From NCBI RefSeq assembly GCF_000016645.1, contig NC_009441.1, positions 2,170,001 through 2,234,000 of the forward strand: a DNA stretch of 64,000 nt, read 5' to 3'. A model generated the notes under the pieces. The model was not told the DNA's origin. It ran no database searches and saw only the letters and a list, made by a program, of their open reading frames with translations. Source of the stretch: Flavobacterium johnsoniae UW101 (lineage in GTDB: Bacteria; Bacteroidota; Bacteroidia; Flavobacteriales; Flavobacteriaceae). Each line of letters opens with the position of its first letter. Within the stretch, counting starts at the first letter, position 1. Position numbers and translations under genes: made by a program. Of the stretch, positions 1-8,397 are shown in pieces.

Positions 1-30
1 TCGTTTTCTGTTTCTTTTTATTCGAATGTA

Positions 31-579
31 TTATTTGTTAAATAATTCTTCTGCATTTACATTTTGGCGTTGCGCTTCTGCTGCCATTTGCCATTCATGC
101 TTTTTGAATCCAAATTTTGAACCAATTACATTCCCCGGAAAAGTACTAAGCCTATTATTATAATCAGTAATAGATGCACTTAAATAGCGACGGCCGGCGG
201 CTATTTGTTCTTCAGATTCAGTCCATGAATATTGCAAATTCAAAAATTGAGTATTTGCTCTTAAATCAGGATAATTTTCTACTTGCAGCATGATTTGTTT
301 CATCATTTGACTGGCTTCACTATCTGCTTTATATTCAGTTGTATCCGCTTTTAATTGACGTAATTGTGTAATTTTTTCTAATACGTCTTTTTCGTAATTT
401 GTATATTGTTTTACAATTGTTACAAGATTAGGTATAAGCTCAGTTCGTTTTATAAATAAAGCATCTAAAGACGAGAATGCATTTTGAATTTGATTACTTC
501 GTACATTTAGTGAGTTGTAAACAGAAATTATAAATATGATTATGGCAATTACAACGATGCCTAAAATTATTGCTGTCAT
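31..579 (-). CDS. LemA family protein
   Basis: A 182-residue LemA-family protein. One N-terminal membrane segment (about residues 3-22) is followed by the helical LemA domain, with the family-typical stretch around FIKRTELIPNLV and the later VENYPDLRAN segment. LemA proteins are inner-membrane proteins with the helical bundle outside the cytoplasm; their biochemical role is unknown. It lies 13 bases after the DUF3137 gene on the same strand, a pairing common in bacteria, so the two are probably co-transcribed. A second LemA gene sits at 10240-10824 with different partners. The family call is firm, the function is not known. Confidence 0.93.
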   Translation of the reverse strand: MTAIILGIVVIAIIIFIISVYNSLNVRSNQIQNAFSSLDALFIKRTELIPNLVTIVKQYTNYEKDVLEKITQLRQLKADTTEYKADSEASQMMKQIMLQVENYPDLRANTQFLNLQYSWTESEEQIAAGRRYLSASITDYNNRLSTFPGNVIGSKFGFKKHEWQMAAEAQRQNVNAEELFNK

Positions 580-592
580 AATGTAAATGTTT

Positions 593-2164
593 TTAATTAG
601 CTTGTTGTTTCCAAATATTGATATTCAGTTTTAGATCATCAATAATTGAAAATTGTTTGTATAAATCTTCATAAAAGGAAACAAGTAATTCTGGATTTAA
701 TTTGGTAGTTACTCCAGTTTCAAATTTGTTTATTCGATTATTGTTTGCCGCAATTATTTTATTGTTTATAAAAAAGAAGAAAAGACTTCCTTTTGCTTTA
801 TGTGCAATATCTTTAATGTTCTGCATAGTGGCTGGTGTTAAAATATAGCGTGCTTCTACCTGATCATTAGCATATACATCAAACATTTTTGCAAACTCTG
901 GATCTTCCAGCATTATCTTAGCAGAAGGCTTCACTATATTAGAAGAAAAAGAATTACCAATAATAAATTCTGAAATTCCGGCCTTTGGAGAAATTACAAT
1001 TTGTGTACTAAATGTTTTATTGAATTTGGCCATAAAAAATTGTCCGGAAAAAACTTCTTCAGGCGATTCGTTTTGTAAACGAAAAGTTGGTGTATGGCTC
1101 ATATACAAGTCACAATATTGAAATGGAACCCCATTATAGCTGCCAAGTATTTGATCATTTCCTGTAACATCATAATTTTTATCTCTAAATATATCTAGTT
1201 CGTGTAATTCTCTTGCTCCAATATAGCCATGCTCTACATATTGAAAAGACGGATTGATAAAAGCAATCATTTTCTTGAAAATCTGCTCTTTAAATGAAGT
1301 GTAATTTTCTCCTGAATCTCCAATCTGCTTATATCTTTTCTTCATAATTGGTATGTATACCAGATAAATTATGGCACAAAGTATTCCAAATACTATAAAA
1401 ATAGAACTTGTATAAGAAGAAGCATTTTCTGGATTGTTGGCAAGATCGGCTGCTTTTGTATAATTGAAGAACATGAATCCGCCAACTACCAAAACACAAA
1501 AAATTATTCCAATGATATAAAGGTTCAATCCTTTTTTTCGGCTTTTTTCAAGGTTTTCCAGTTCAGGAGCCAATTCAGCATCAGCATACTTCTTAAATTC
1601 AGGAATTGTTTTTAAGGGAACAGATTCGATAGTTTCAATAACCTTATCACTATTAAGATTTTCTTTTAGATTGTTTACATGATCAATATTTACACCGCTC
1701 AATAAAACCTTAAAGTCCGGTTCTATACCTGGAGGTACAGGTAAATTGTAGACTTCATTTTGTATTGAAAAACAAACGAAATTTATAGGATACAGCCTGA
1801 CTCTGATTTTGCCTAACGGTAATGTTATCTTGTAATCAACAAATTGTGTTATTGAAGCAGCTTTTTTTCCTGCGTTTAAATCATTAAAAAGCTTTTCTAT
1901 TAATAAATGACGATTATTAAGTGTTTTTATTTTTTTAAATATTGAAAATCCAAATGCAATAAGAATGATAGGTATGATCAATTTGTAATAAATAGGAGTA
2001 CTTGTTGTACTTTCATTTCCACTGAAGCGAGACAGGAAAACATTAGATAAAACACTTATAACCACAATGCCGATTACTGCATAAAGAGCGAAAGCATAAT
2101 AGGTTAATTTTTTATCACGATTATGTTCTCGTAAAAGGATTTCTTGTATGTTGTTATTGTTCAT
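593..2164 (-). CDS. DUF3137 domain membrane protein
   Basis: A 523-residue protein with an N-terminal pair of hydrophobic segments (about residues 24-45 and 60-77) and a second pair (about 213-235 and 252-275). A soluble region with DUF3137 character follows (about 300-480, including a G-Y-I-G-A-R-E-L motif and F-Q-Y-C-D-L-Y). DUF3137 proteins are often encoded next to LemA, as here (gap 13 bases). The function is unknown; the topology suggests a soluble domain held at the inner membrane. A terminator-like hairpin at 2231-2260 separates it from the upstream DUF1266-like gene, so DUF3137-LemA may form its own unit. Confidence 0.88.
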   Translation of the reverse strand: MNNNNIQEILLREHNRDKKLTYYAFALYAVIGIVVISVLSNVFLSRFSGNESTTSTPIYYKLIIPIILIAFGFSIFKKIKTLNNRHLLIEKLFNDLNAGKKAASITQFVDYKITLPLGKIRVRLYPINFVCFSIQNEVYNLPVPPGIEPDFKVLLSGVNIDHVNNLKENLNSDKVIETIESVPLKTIPEFKKYADAELAPELENLEKSRKKGLNLYIIGIIFCVLVVGGFMFFNYTKAADLANNPENASSYTSSIFIVFGILCAIIYLVYIPIMKKRYKQIGDSGENYTSFKEQIFKKMIAFINPSFQYVEHGYIGARELHELDIFRDKNYDVTGNDQILGSYNGVPFQYCDLYMSHTPTFRLQNESPEEVFSGQFFMAKFNKTFSTQIVISPKAGISEFIIGNSFSSNIVKPSAKIMLEDPEFAKMFDVYANDQVEARYILTPATMQNIKDIAHKAKGSLFFFFINNKIIAANNNRINKFETGVTTKLNPELLVSFYEDLYKQFSIIDDLKLNINIWKQQAN

Positions 2165-2230
2165 TGTATTTTTAAATTATGCAATTATTTATCTTTTAAT
2201 ACAGTAAAAAATCTAGTATATAGCTGTTGG

Positions 2231-2260
2231 AAAAAGAGGGACTATAAGCCCCTCTAAAAA
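2231..2260 (-). terminator. Rho-independent terminator after the DUF1266-like gene
   Basis: On the minus strand the stem AGAGGG/CCCTCT with a short loop is followed by TTTTT. It lies about 30 bases after the stop codon of the 2288-3208 gene and before the DUF3137 start, so it probably ends or attenuates transcription entering DUF3137-LemA. Confidence 0.6.
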
Positions 2261-2287
2261 ATAATCATGTAAAAAGAAATATAAGAA

Positions 2288-3208
2288 CTACTTTAATGGA
2301 TAAGTATTCCAAATGCTCTTTTTACTGCTTAGCATTTCTAATATCACGGTTGCAAAGTCTATAGGGCTGCCTCCGTACATAAATGCACGGCCAGTCATAA
2401 ATGAAGCAGCATACTCAGACCAGTTATTATATCTTTCTTTTGCCATTTTTCTGGCAGTTTCCAAATATTGTAAACAAGTTTGCTGGTCTATATATCCGGC
2501 AGCATAACAATATCTTGCTACAGAACCTATACGCTCAATATCCCATGAATCAATGTCAGTTGGATTTCCGTCTTCATCAATGTTTAATTTTAGAGCGGGA
2601 GCCAGTGCCTGTTCATATTCTTTGATGTCATCTTCAGTATCTTCGTCAATTTCTGCATCTTCTCCTCTGTGACCTTCATCTTTCAGCCATTCCAATATTT
2701 CAACTGCATCTTCATGATCTGTAATATTCCAGGCATTTTCAAGCATTTCTTTTAAATCACTTTTATAACCGTTGATTTCAAATGTAGCTGTAGGATGCTG
2801 GTGCAATATTATAGAACCAATAGAAAGAAGTTCTTTTTTGTCATCAGGTACAGGTTCAATGTTTTCGAAATCGTCATCGTCATCATCGTCATCACCACCG
2901 CCAAATAATCCTGAAAAATTATTCATTAGCTGAGTAAAGCTTGAATTAGCTTCAGCGTTGCTGTTTATTTGTTCATTACCAGCAAGATAATTGAATTTAG
3001 GACATAACGCCGGATTACTGTAATATTGCATATATGTGCCCATATCCTGCAAGGCAGCAAATTGATATTTAGTACATACTTCTGTCCACTGTTCAGAAGT
3101 GATATTTAGGGCTTTAAGTACAGCATCAGTATCAATTGACTGAGTTGTCAAAGCACCAATTGCGGCTGCATATTCTGGTAGGCTTACGCCATGAACTGTA
3201 TTGCTCAT
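2288..3208 (-). CDS. DUF1266-like protein with poly-Asp linker
   Basis: A 306-residue protein without signal peptide or membrane segment, presumably cytoplasmic. The N-terminal part (1-100) is of unknown type. A linker carries glycines and eight consecutive Asp residues (106-113), followed by further acidic stretches. The C-terminal part (about 222-285) has the pattern W-D-x-x-R-x-x-x-x-A-R-x-x-Y-x-A-G-Y-I, then W-S-E-Y-A-A-S-F-x-x-G-R, which resembles DUF1266. The downstream neighbour on the plus map (3235-4005, upstream in transcription) carries a clearer DUF1266 domain, so the two look like distant paralogues 26 bases apart. Function unknown. Confidence 0.75.
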   Translation of the reverse strand: MSNTVHGVSLPEYAAAIGALTTQSIDTDAVLKALNITSEQWTEVCTKYQFAALQDMGTYMQYYSNPALCPKFNYLAGNEQINSNAEANSSFTQLMNNFSGLFGGGDDDDDDDDFENIEPVPDDKKELLSIGSIILHQHPTATFEINGYKSDLKEMLENAWNITDHEDAVEILEWLKDEGHRGEDAEIDEDTEDDIKEYEQALAPALKLNIDEDGNPTDIDSWDIERIGSVARYCYAAGYIDQQTCLQYLETARKMAKERYNNWSEYAASFMTGRAFMYGGSPIDFATVILEMLSSKKSIWNTYPLK

Positions 3209-3234
3209 TTTATTTGTGTGTAAATATTAAAGGA

Positions 3235-4005
3235 TTATTTCCAGTCTTTTTCTAATTTCGTATCCCATTTTACCTGAAATGGACTTTTTGTATCTTTTTT
3301 TAATTCAGAAATAAATCCTTGACGTTCAGCGTATTTTGATGAGCTGTCTTTAGGATCTTCGTTACTCCAGTATAAATAGCCATACATGTAGCTTCTGTTG
3401 TATTCATCCCATGATTTAAAAGTTTTTTGAATACGTTTTGAAACTTCTAATGCTTTGTCTAAAGCTGTATTTTCATCATTAAAACCAGCTACATAAAAAC
3501 TAGTTAACAAGAAGTTAGCTCTGCCAAGATCCCATCCTAAAATAGCATTATAGCCAAGATCAGTATAAGCATCATATAATAATTGTAAATGAATTTTTTG
3601 CTCAGGATCTGTAATAGCAGCTAGTTTAGTTTCAAACTCTTGTTTACTCATCTTATCAATACCAAGTTCTTTTACTTGGTCAACAAATTCTTTGCTGTGC
3701 ATTCCATTTTTAGATGTAAGTTCCTGAACTTGTTTCATTCCTGAATTTAAATCAGATATTGACCAGTATTGCTGCAGCATTTGTTTTATAGGTTCTTTCA
3801 TGCTGCTGTCCTGACCGCCAACTAAATTGTAGTCTCCTTGATTCTGCATAGTCATAATAGCATAAGTACCATTTATAAAACGTGTAGTTTCACTTGCTGT
3901 ATCAGCAGTGTTTCCTTTTTTGCATCCGGTTAATAAAAAGCATGTTGTTAATACAAGAGTTGCACTTAGGTTAAAAAACTGTTTTACTTTGTTCATTTTG
4001 TTCAT
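3235..4005 (-). CDS. DUF1266-domain lipoprotein
   Basis: A 256-residue protein with a signal peptide ending in a lipobox (LLTGC, Cys at about 28), so a predicted lipoprotein. The C-terminal half (about 155-230) has the DUF1266 signature: G-W-D-L-G-R-A, then Y-V-A-G-F-N-D-E, then F-K-S-W-D-E-Y-N-R-S-Y-M-Y-G-Y-L-Y-W. DUF1266 has no assigned activity. A second start three residues downstream (MNKMNK) is equally possible. It is followed after 26 bases by the cytoplasmic DUF1266-like gene, which suggests a pair acting on the two sides of the membrane (inference). Confidence 0.8.
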   Translation of the reverse strand: MNKMNKVKQFFNLSATLVLTTCFLLTGCKKGNTADTASETTRFINGTYAIMTMQNQGDYNLVGGQDSSMKEPIKQMLQQYWSISDLNSGMKQVQELTSKNGMHSKEFVDQVKELGIDKMSKQEFETKLAAITDPEQKIHLQLLYDAYTDLGYNAILGWDLGRANFLLTSFYVAGFNDENTALDKALEVSKRIQKTFKSWDEYNRSYMYGYLYWSNEDPKDSSSKYAERQGFISELKKDTKSPFQVKWDTKLEKDWK

Positions 4006-4134
4006 TTTAATGTTTAATAATTGGTTTTAAAAAATTATCTTTTAAGTATTTTATCTTTTTCAATTTTAAATTCTATTTGTTCAAAAGAAAATATGCCTGT
4101 CTATGAAATTGCAAAATTTTCGTTATTGAATGAA

Positions 4135-4920
4135 TTATGCAGTAGGTATTTGTAAACCGTTTTTTAGAAGTTCTAAAAAAACATCAGGGCTTGTTATCTG
4201 CGAATAAAAAATCACAAACATTTCATCACCGCTTTTGTTGAATGCTACAATATTACCATCATGAGTAATAGAAGCAGTCTGCATATCAGTAAAGAAAAAG
4301 TCTTTATTATTGATCATTACTTTTGTCTTGGATACGAGTATATTTTTATTGTATTTGCTTAATCTTGAAAGTGGGTCATGAACCATTTGATTCATAGTTG
4401 GATTATTGTCTGATGATGTTTTAAAAATAATATCGTTTCCGTTGTCCTGCTGTTGAATTAAAATTGGCGTACGTTGTTTTTGATAAAGATTTTTAAAATT
4501 CTGTATTAATTCCATATAATTTTTCACCTGCGGATCAATAATGTGCCACTCATCATCATCATTTTTTTGAAAGCCAAGATGTAATAAAGACATTTTGCCG
4601 CTGTAAAAGCTTACTTCGTTTTTGATATCCCTAATAAGGATTTGTTTTCTTTCTTTGGTTTTTCGATTGATAACTGTAATATCTGTTTCTGAAAGTTCAA
4701 AACTTTCTTTTGGGAGTATTTTGCGTGATAGTACAAAAAAGAAAATACCGCCAATTAGGAAAAGAAAAAGGCTTTTTTTTGACTCATTTGCTAATTCTGG
4801 CATTTGTTCAGAATACTTAAATAAAATGAAAAAACAACCAGCACCAATTGTCAGGCATAATATAGCAGCAGCCATTAATAAATTGCTGTTTAATGAACTA
4901 GAGTTATATGTCTTTTTCAT
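4135..4920 (-). CDS. Two-TM protein of unknown function
   Basis: A 261-residue protein starting at the ATG at 4920. A longer reading frame to 5031 would run far into the neighbouring zinc-ribbon gene, and the residues it adds lack hydrophobic or conserved character, so the shorter start is preferred. Two membrane segments (about residues 14-32 and 46-64) are followed by a soluble region with alternating strands (ELSETDITVINRKTKERKQI is the most regular), as seen in PH-like membrane-anchored domains. No family recognised. It belongs to the leftward gene run with the zinc-ribbon protein and the DUF1266 genes. Confidence 0.7.
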   Translation of the reverse strand: MKKTYNSSSLNSNLLMAAAILCLTIGAGCFFILFKYSEQMPELANESKKSLFLFLIGGIFFFVLSRKILPKESFELSETDITVINRKTKERKQILIRDIKNEVSFYSGKMSLLHLGFQKNDDDEWHIIDPQVKNYMELIQNFKNLYQKQRTPILIQQQDNGNDIIFKTSSDNNPTMNQMVHDPLSRLSKYNKNILVSKTKVMINNKDFFFTDMQTASITHDGNIVAFNKSGDEMFVIFYSQITSPDVFLELLKNGLQIPTA

Positions 4921-4964
4921 GATGTTTATTTGTGGTAGAAGTTTAACAAGAAGTGTGAAATGAT

Positions 4965-5288
4965 TTAATGTTTTTTCCAGTAAACTATTATTGTGATTAT
5001 TATAGAAATAATAAGACCAGTGAAGAACCATATTTTAGGACTTGGAAGTTTTGTCTTATATTCCTCTATGTAAGAAGTTGGCATAGTATGATCATCACTA
5101 CTATATCCGCAGCTGTTGCATACCGTTACACCTGAGCGGGATAAAGGTATCATAGGAATAAACCAAATATGATAGTATTTTTGATAATACTGAATTTGAG
5201 TAGTATTGTTTTTCCCGCATCCTGTACAGGTTATATTGTTTGTCTGCTCTTTTTTTGTTTTTACTGTTCGTGTTCCGTAAACAATCAT
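4965..5288 (-). CDS. Small zinc-ribbon membrane protein
   Basis: A 107-residue protein with two CxxC pairs (Cys21/Cys24 and Cys57/Cys60) spaced as in a zinc ribbon. The segment between them (YYHIWFIPMIPLSR) is typical of the zinc-ribbon proteins whose N-terminal ribbon precedes a membrane anchor. The C-terminus is one membrane helix (about 86-104) ending in lysines and histidine. It is the first gene of the leftward run. Binding partner unknown. Confidence 0.8.
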   Translation of the reverse strand: MIVYGTRTVKTKKEQTNNITCTGCGKNNTTQIQYYQKYYHIWFIPMIPLSRSGVTVCNSCGYSSDDHTMPTSYIEEYKTKLPSPKIWFFTGLIISIIITIIVYWKKH

Positions 5289-5376
5289 GATGTTTTTTTA
5301 TAGTTATTAATCAAGAATTTATTTCTTTTTAAATAATTGATTTTTAGTGAATTGTGTAAATGCTGTAAAACGAGAG

Positions 5377-5384
5377 CAAATTTA
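5377..5384 (-). promoter_or_regulatory. Candidate -7 element for the leftward cluster
   Basis: The minus strand reads TAAATTTG, matching the Bacteroidota -7 consensus TAnnTTTG, 88 bases before the zinc-ribbon gene start. No clear -33 TTG is present at the usual spacing, so the call is tentative. Confidence 0.35.
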
Positions 5385-5490
5385 TTATGTAGAATTTTCC
5401 TAAAATGCCCCTAAAAGTTTAAAGTATAATAAAATAGGGTATTTTTTGGGAGGGGTGTAAGTATTGTTTAATGGGAGATTTTTATAATAA

Positions 5491-5529
5491 AAAAACCTAA
5501 ATCAAATGGAGAGTTTGATTTAGGTTTTT
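5491..5529. terminator. Bidirectional terminator hairpin
   Basis: A perfect 16-base stem (AAAAACCTAAATCAAA and its complement) around a 7-base loop, with T-rich ends on both strands. It is the second of two hairpins after the TonB receptor gene. Confidence 0.8.
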
Positions 5530-5540
5530 GGAGAACAAAA

Positions 5541-5571
5541 AAAACGGGATATGCTTTACACATATCCCGTT
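5541..5571 (-). terminator. Terminator of the TonB-dependent receptor gene
   Basis: The stem AACGGGATATG/CATATCCCGTT (11 bp, 7-base loop) is followed on the minus strand by a run of eight T. It lies about 30 bases after the receptor stop codon, in tandem with the hairpin at 5491-5529. The rest of 5289-5601 holds only the promoter candidate and these hairpins. Confidence 0.85.
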
Positions 5572-5601
5572 GATTTAGTTTTTAGCTTTTATTTTGTATG
5601 T

Positions 5602-8148
5602 TTATAAGCTGTATTTCAATGTAATTCCGTAAGTTCTTTGGTCTCCCAATACACCAGCATATTGTCCTGCGTTACCACCTGCAGGCAATAATTGTTCGTA
5701 GTAATCTTTGTTTAAAAGGTTACGACCCCAGAAGTGAACAGACAAACCTTGTGATGCGCGGAAACCTAAGCGGGCATTAAAAATTGCATAACCCTGAACG
5801 ACTAAATATTTTGAAGCCGAAGGGCTTGATGAAAATTCAGAACGTGCATAAGAATCAACAGCTAAGAAAACTTTTCCTGCGTTTCCAAAAAATCTTGCAT
5901 TATCAGAAAGCTCACCGCCTAATGATCCTGCCCATCTTGAAGCACCCGGAAGATTAGTTCCTGAAACATCTTTGAAAGATACTGGAGCTCCTGTTTCTTC
6001 TAATGGCAGCGGTGCATTTGTAAATTTCACATAAGTACCATCAGTATAAGTTACAGCACCGTTTATTGTTAAGTTTGGACTTATAACAAAACTTCCGTCT
6101 ACTTCTACACCTTGTACACGTACTTTATCAGCATTGGCGAGATAACCACGGTTTACACCCAATTCAGCTGCCTGAACGTTAGTTTGAAAATCTTTAATAT
6201 CGGTTTTAAATAATGCAATATTGAAAATTGAGTTTCTAAAAGGAGAAGTTTTTACTCCCACTTCATAATGGTATACTTTCTCAGGCTTAATTACAGCAAG
6301 ATCAAGTAACGGCTGACCAGCAGAGTTAGTTGGAAGTCCGGCAACATTTACACCAACTGGTTTGTAGCTTTTTGCAAAAGTTCCGTAAGCATTGATTTTG
6401 TCTGAAGCTTTAAAAGTAACTGTAATGTTTCCAGAAAAGTCAGTATTGTCAGTACTTGAATCAAAAGCCTGATCAGAATAAACCAGTTTTTTCAAAGCCA
6501 ATAACTGTGGATCTGTTGTTTGTAAACCTCCGTATGTTGTACGTGCGTAATGCGCATCTTTTTTATCAAAATTATATCTTAAACCAGGTAAAATGTGTAA
6601 ACGATCTGTAATTGCCCAGTCAATTTGTCCAAATACAGCAGCACTCGATGCTCTGATTCTTGCATCAGTTTTAATTCCATATCCTTCAAAAAGCCCCGGT
6701 GTTTTCCATAAGTTACTTGTTGTGCTTTGAGAAAATCTCCATTGTGCATTTCCAGATTCTTCAGTTCCATCAGTCTGTGATGTCTGGTCAATAAAAAATA
6801 CTCCGGCAACACCGCTTATTTTAGAAGTAATCTGTCCTGCGTAACGAACCTCTTGTGTAATTTGTGTTTGTCTTGTAGGGTTTTGAGATTTAGCCAAAAC
6901 TTGTAATCCTGTAAAATCTCGGTCATTTGACGGATCCCAGTTCCAAAAACGCCATGCTGTAGTAGAAGTAAGAGTTCCGCCTCCAATTTTTGTATCAACA
7001 TTTAAAGAGAAACCTCCCATGTCCTGATTAGAACGCCAAGGTGTATCCTGATCAATTTTACGGTCAAAAGCATTTAAACTTGGTAATTGATAATTTAAAT
7101 CGGCAATAATGGCGTCAAACTGGCGGTAAGCTGCTCTTTGTGTTGGAGCAACACCAGCTACAACCTGAGCATATCCGTCTGGGCGCTGCGTTGTAATATC
7201 AGCAGCAAAAATAACATTTGTATTTACAGTTGGAGTCCAAAGCAATTGTCCTCTAATTCCCTGATTATTTAAGGTGTTTGTAGATCTTCCAGTTGCAATA
7301 TTGTCAACTAAACCGTCACGTGAAGTCCCTGAAAACGATAATCTACCTGCCACTTTTTTACCTAGAGCACCTGTAACAGAAGCTTTAGCCTGTAAGAAAG
7401 AATAATTTCCATAGCTAACCTCAAAATCAGCACCAGAAGTAAAACTTGGTTTGCGGGTAGTAATATTGAAAGCTCCCGAAGTTGTATTTTTTCCAAATAA
7501 AGAACCTTGAGGGCCGCGTAAAACCTCGATTTGTTCTACATCAATAAAATCTAGAGTAGTGGCAGCCGGACGAGCATAGTAAACACCATCAACATAAAAA
7601 CCAACACCCGGATCGATTCCGTCGTTTGTTAACCCGAAAGGCGAACCTAAGCTTCGAATATTAATACCTGTATTTCTTGGGTTTGAAGAATAAAGCTGTA
7701 CAGAAGGAACTAATTCTTTAATACGGTTTACATTAAAAGCTCCGGTTTGTTCTGCTTGTTTTCCTGTAATTACAGAAATAGCGATTGGCACATCCTGAAC
7801 TTTTTCGATTCTTCTTCTTGAAGAAACGACAACTTCAATAAGTTCGTTTTCTTCTTTAAGTGCAACCTGAAGCGGATTTGCTGGAATTGCTGTAAGTTCG
7901 ATTTCAGCAGTTGTATATCCTACATACTGAATTAAAAGAGTTAATGGAAGTCTTCCTTTAGAATCGATTATAAATTTACCGCTGTTATCAGTAACAGCAC
8001 TATTTGTAGTTCCTTTAACTACTACGTTTACAGCTTCTAAAGGAACATTTTCACTTGTTGTAACTATACCTTCAATATTTTGAGCGAATGAGATAGAGAA
8101 GGTTAAAAAGAATAATATTGTAAAGATATTTTGTATTGATGTTTTCAT
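5602..8148 (-). CDS. TonB-dependent outer-membrane receptor
   Basis: An 848-residue outer-membrane receptor. A signal peptide (1-22, cut after FAQ) leads to a carboxypeptidase-regulatory-like domain (about 23-97), then the plug (about 105-235, with R-I-E-K-V-Q-D-V-P-I-A-I-S-V and V-L-R-G-P-Q-G-S-L-F-G-K-N) and a beta-barrel ending in the aromatic-rich YGITLKYSL strand. Such receptors import scarce ligands using TonB energy. It has no SusD partner, so it is not a SusC-type glycan importer. The ligand is unknown. The nearby Rrf2 regulator and the Cys-ending leader ORF at 8201-8308 suggest a link to sulfur or cysteine supply (inference). Confidence 0.92.
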   Translation of the reverse strand: MKTSIQNIFTILFFLTFSISFAQNIEGIVTTSENVPLEAVNVVVKGTTNSAVTDNSGKFIIDSKGRLPLTLLIQYVGYTTAEIELTAIPANPLQVALKEENELIEVVVSSRRRIEKVQDVPIAISVITGKQAEQTGAFNVNRIKELVPSVQLYSSNPRNTGINIRSLGSPFGLTNDGIDPGVGFYVDGVYYARPAATTLDFIDVEQIEVLRGPQGSLFGKNTTSGAFNITTRKPSFTSGADFEVSYGNYSFLQAKASVTGALGKKVAGRLSFSGTSRDGLVDNIATGRSTNTLNNQGIRGQLLWTPTVNTNVIFAADITTQRPDGYAQVVAGVAPTQRAAYRQFDAIIADLNYQLPSLNAFDRKIDQDTPWRSNQDMGGFSLNVDTKIGGGTLTSTTAWRFWNWDPSNDRDFTGLQVLAKSQNPTRQTQITQEVRYAGQITSKISGVAGVFFIDQTSQTDGTEESGNAQWRFSQSTTSNLWKTPGLFEGYGIKTDARIRASSAAVFGQIDWAITDRLHILPGLRYNFDKKDAHYARTTYGGLQTTDPQLLALKKLVYSDQAFDSSTDNTDFSGNITVTFKASDKINAYGTFAKSYKPVGVNVAGLPTNSAGQPLLDLAVIKPEKVYHYEVGVKTSPFRNSIFNIALFKTDIKDFQTNVQAAELGVNRGYLANADKVRVQGVEVDGSFVISPNLTINGAVTYTDGTYVKFTNAPLPLEETGAPVSFKDVSGTNLPGASRWAGSLGGELSDNARFFGNAGKVFLAVDSYARSEFSSSPSASKYLVVQGYAIFNARLGFRASQGLSVHFWGRNLLNKDYYEQLLPAGGNAGQYAGVLGDQRTYGITLKYSL

Positions 8149-8159
8149 TTTTATATTAA

Positions 8160-8211
8160 GTATATGTGATTAGTAGAATTTAAAATAAATTTTTTTTAAA
8201 TCAACATATAC
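8160..8211 (-). promoter_or_regulatory. Candidate translation-control stem before the receptor start
   Basis: GTATATGT at 8160-8167 and ACATATAC at 8204-8211 form a perfect 8-bp inverted repeat. In the RNA one arm lies in the final Cys-Ile-Cys codons of the leader ORF, and the other ends 12 bases before the receptor ATG. Pairing would crowd the initiation region; a ribosome stalled on the Cys codons would prevent it. The sequence is AT-rich, so a chance match is possible. Confidence 0.45.
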
Positions 8212-8308
8212 ACATCATAGATGAATTTCTTTTTACAGAAGCAGAAAGCTTTGTTTGGTTATTTTGCAAAAGTTTTGTGACACCTGATGAACTAAAATGT
8301 ACTTTCAT
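8201..8308 (-). CDS. Putative cysteine-responsive leader peptide
   Basis: A 35-residue ORF, too short for usual gene calling, between a TAnnTTTG promoter (8347-8354) and the TonB receptor gene (start 8148). The peptide is Ser/Lys-rich and ends RNSSMMCIC-stop, so two Met and two Cys codons sit immediately before the stop. Leader peptides with clustered codons of the regulating amino acid are established for attenuation in other bacteria. Its placement, the facing Rrf2 gene and the downstream inverted repeat fit a cysteine-sensing leader. Translation is not demonstrated. The alternative is an unconstrained ORF in an untranslated leader. Confidence 0.55.
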   Translation of the reverse strand: MKVHFSSSGVTKLLQNNQTKLSASVKRNSSMMCIC

Positions 8309-8346
8309 GTTAAAAATTTTGTAAATGGTTAGTTAAATATTTTATG

Positions 8347-8354
8347 CAAATATA
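8347..8354 (-). promoter_or_regulatory. -7 promoter element of the leader/TonB receptor transcript
   Basis: The minus strand reads TATATTTG, an exact TAnnTTTG match, 39 bases before the leader ORF start. No -33 TTG lies at normal spacing. The place where it should be is occupied by the imperfect inverted repeat at 8361-8384, which would fit a promoter needing an activator. Confidence 0.6.
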
Positions 8355-8360
8355 AATATT

Positions 8361-8384
8361 AATTCTATCGATTTACTAGGAATT
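8361..8384. promoter_or_regulatory. Candidate Rrf2 operator
   Basis: The imperfect inverted repeat AATTC-TA ... TAGGAATT lies directly upstream of the -7 element and between the Rrf2 gene and the leader ORF. AT-rich inverted repeats with AATTC/GAATT halves are plausible sites for Rrf2 proteins. The assignment rests on position and symmetry only. Confidence 0.3.
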
Positions 8385-8397
8385 AGAAAATATTTTT

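Noticed and set aside
2313..2625. Two overlapping plus-strand ORFs opposite the DUF1266-like gene
   Set aside because: They are antisense frames; the minus-strand protein has the conserved pattern.
4921..5031. Longer N-terminus of the two-TM protein
   Set aside because: It overlaps the zinc-ribbon gene by more than 60 bases and adds non-conserved residues before the real hydrophobic start.
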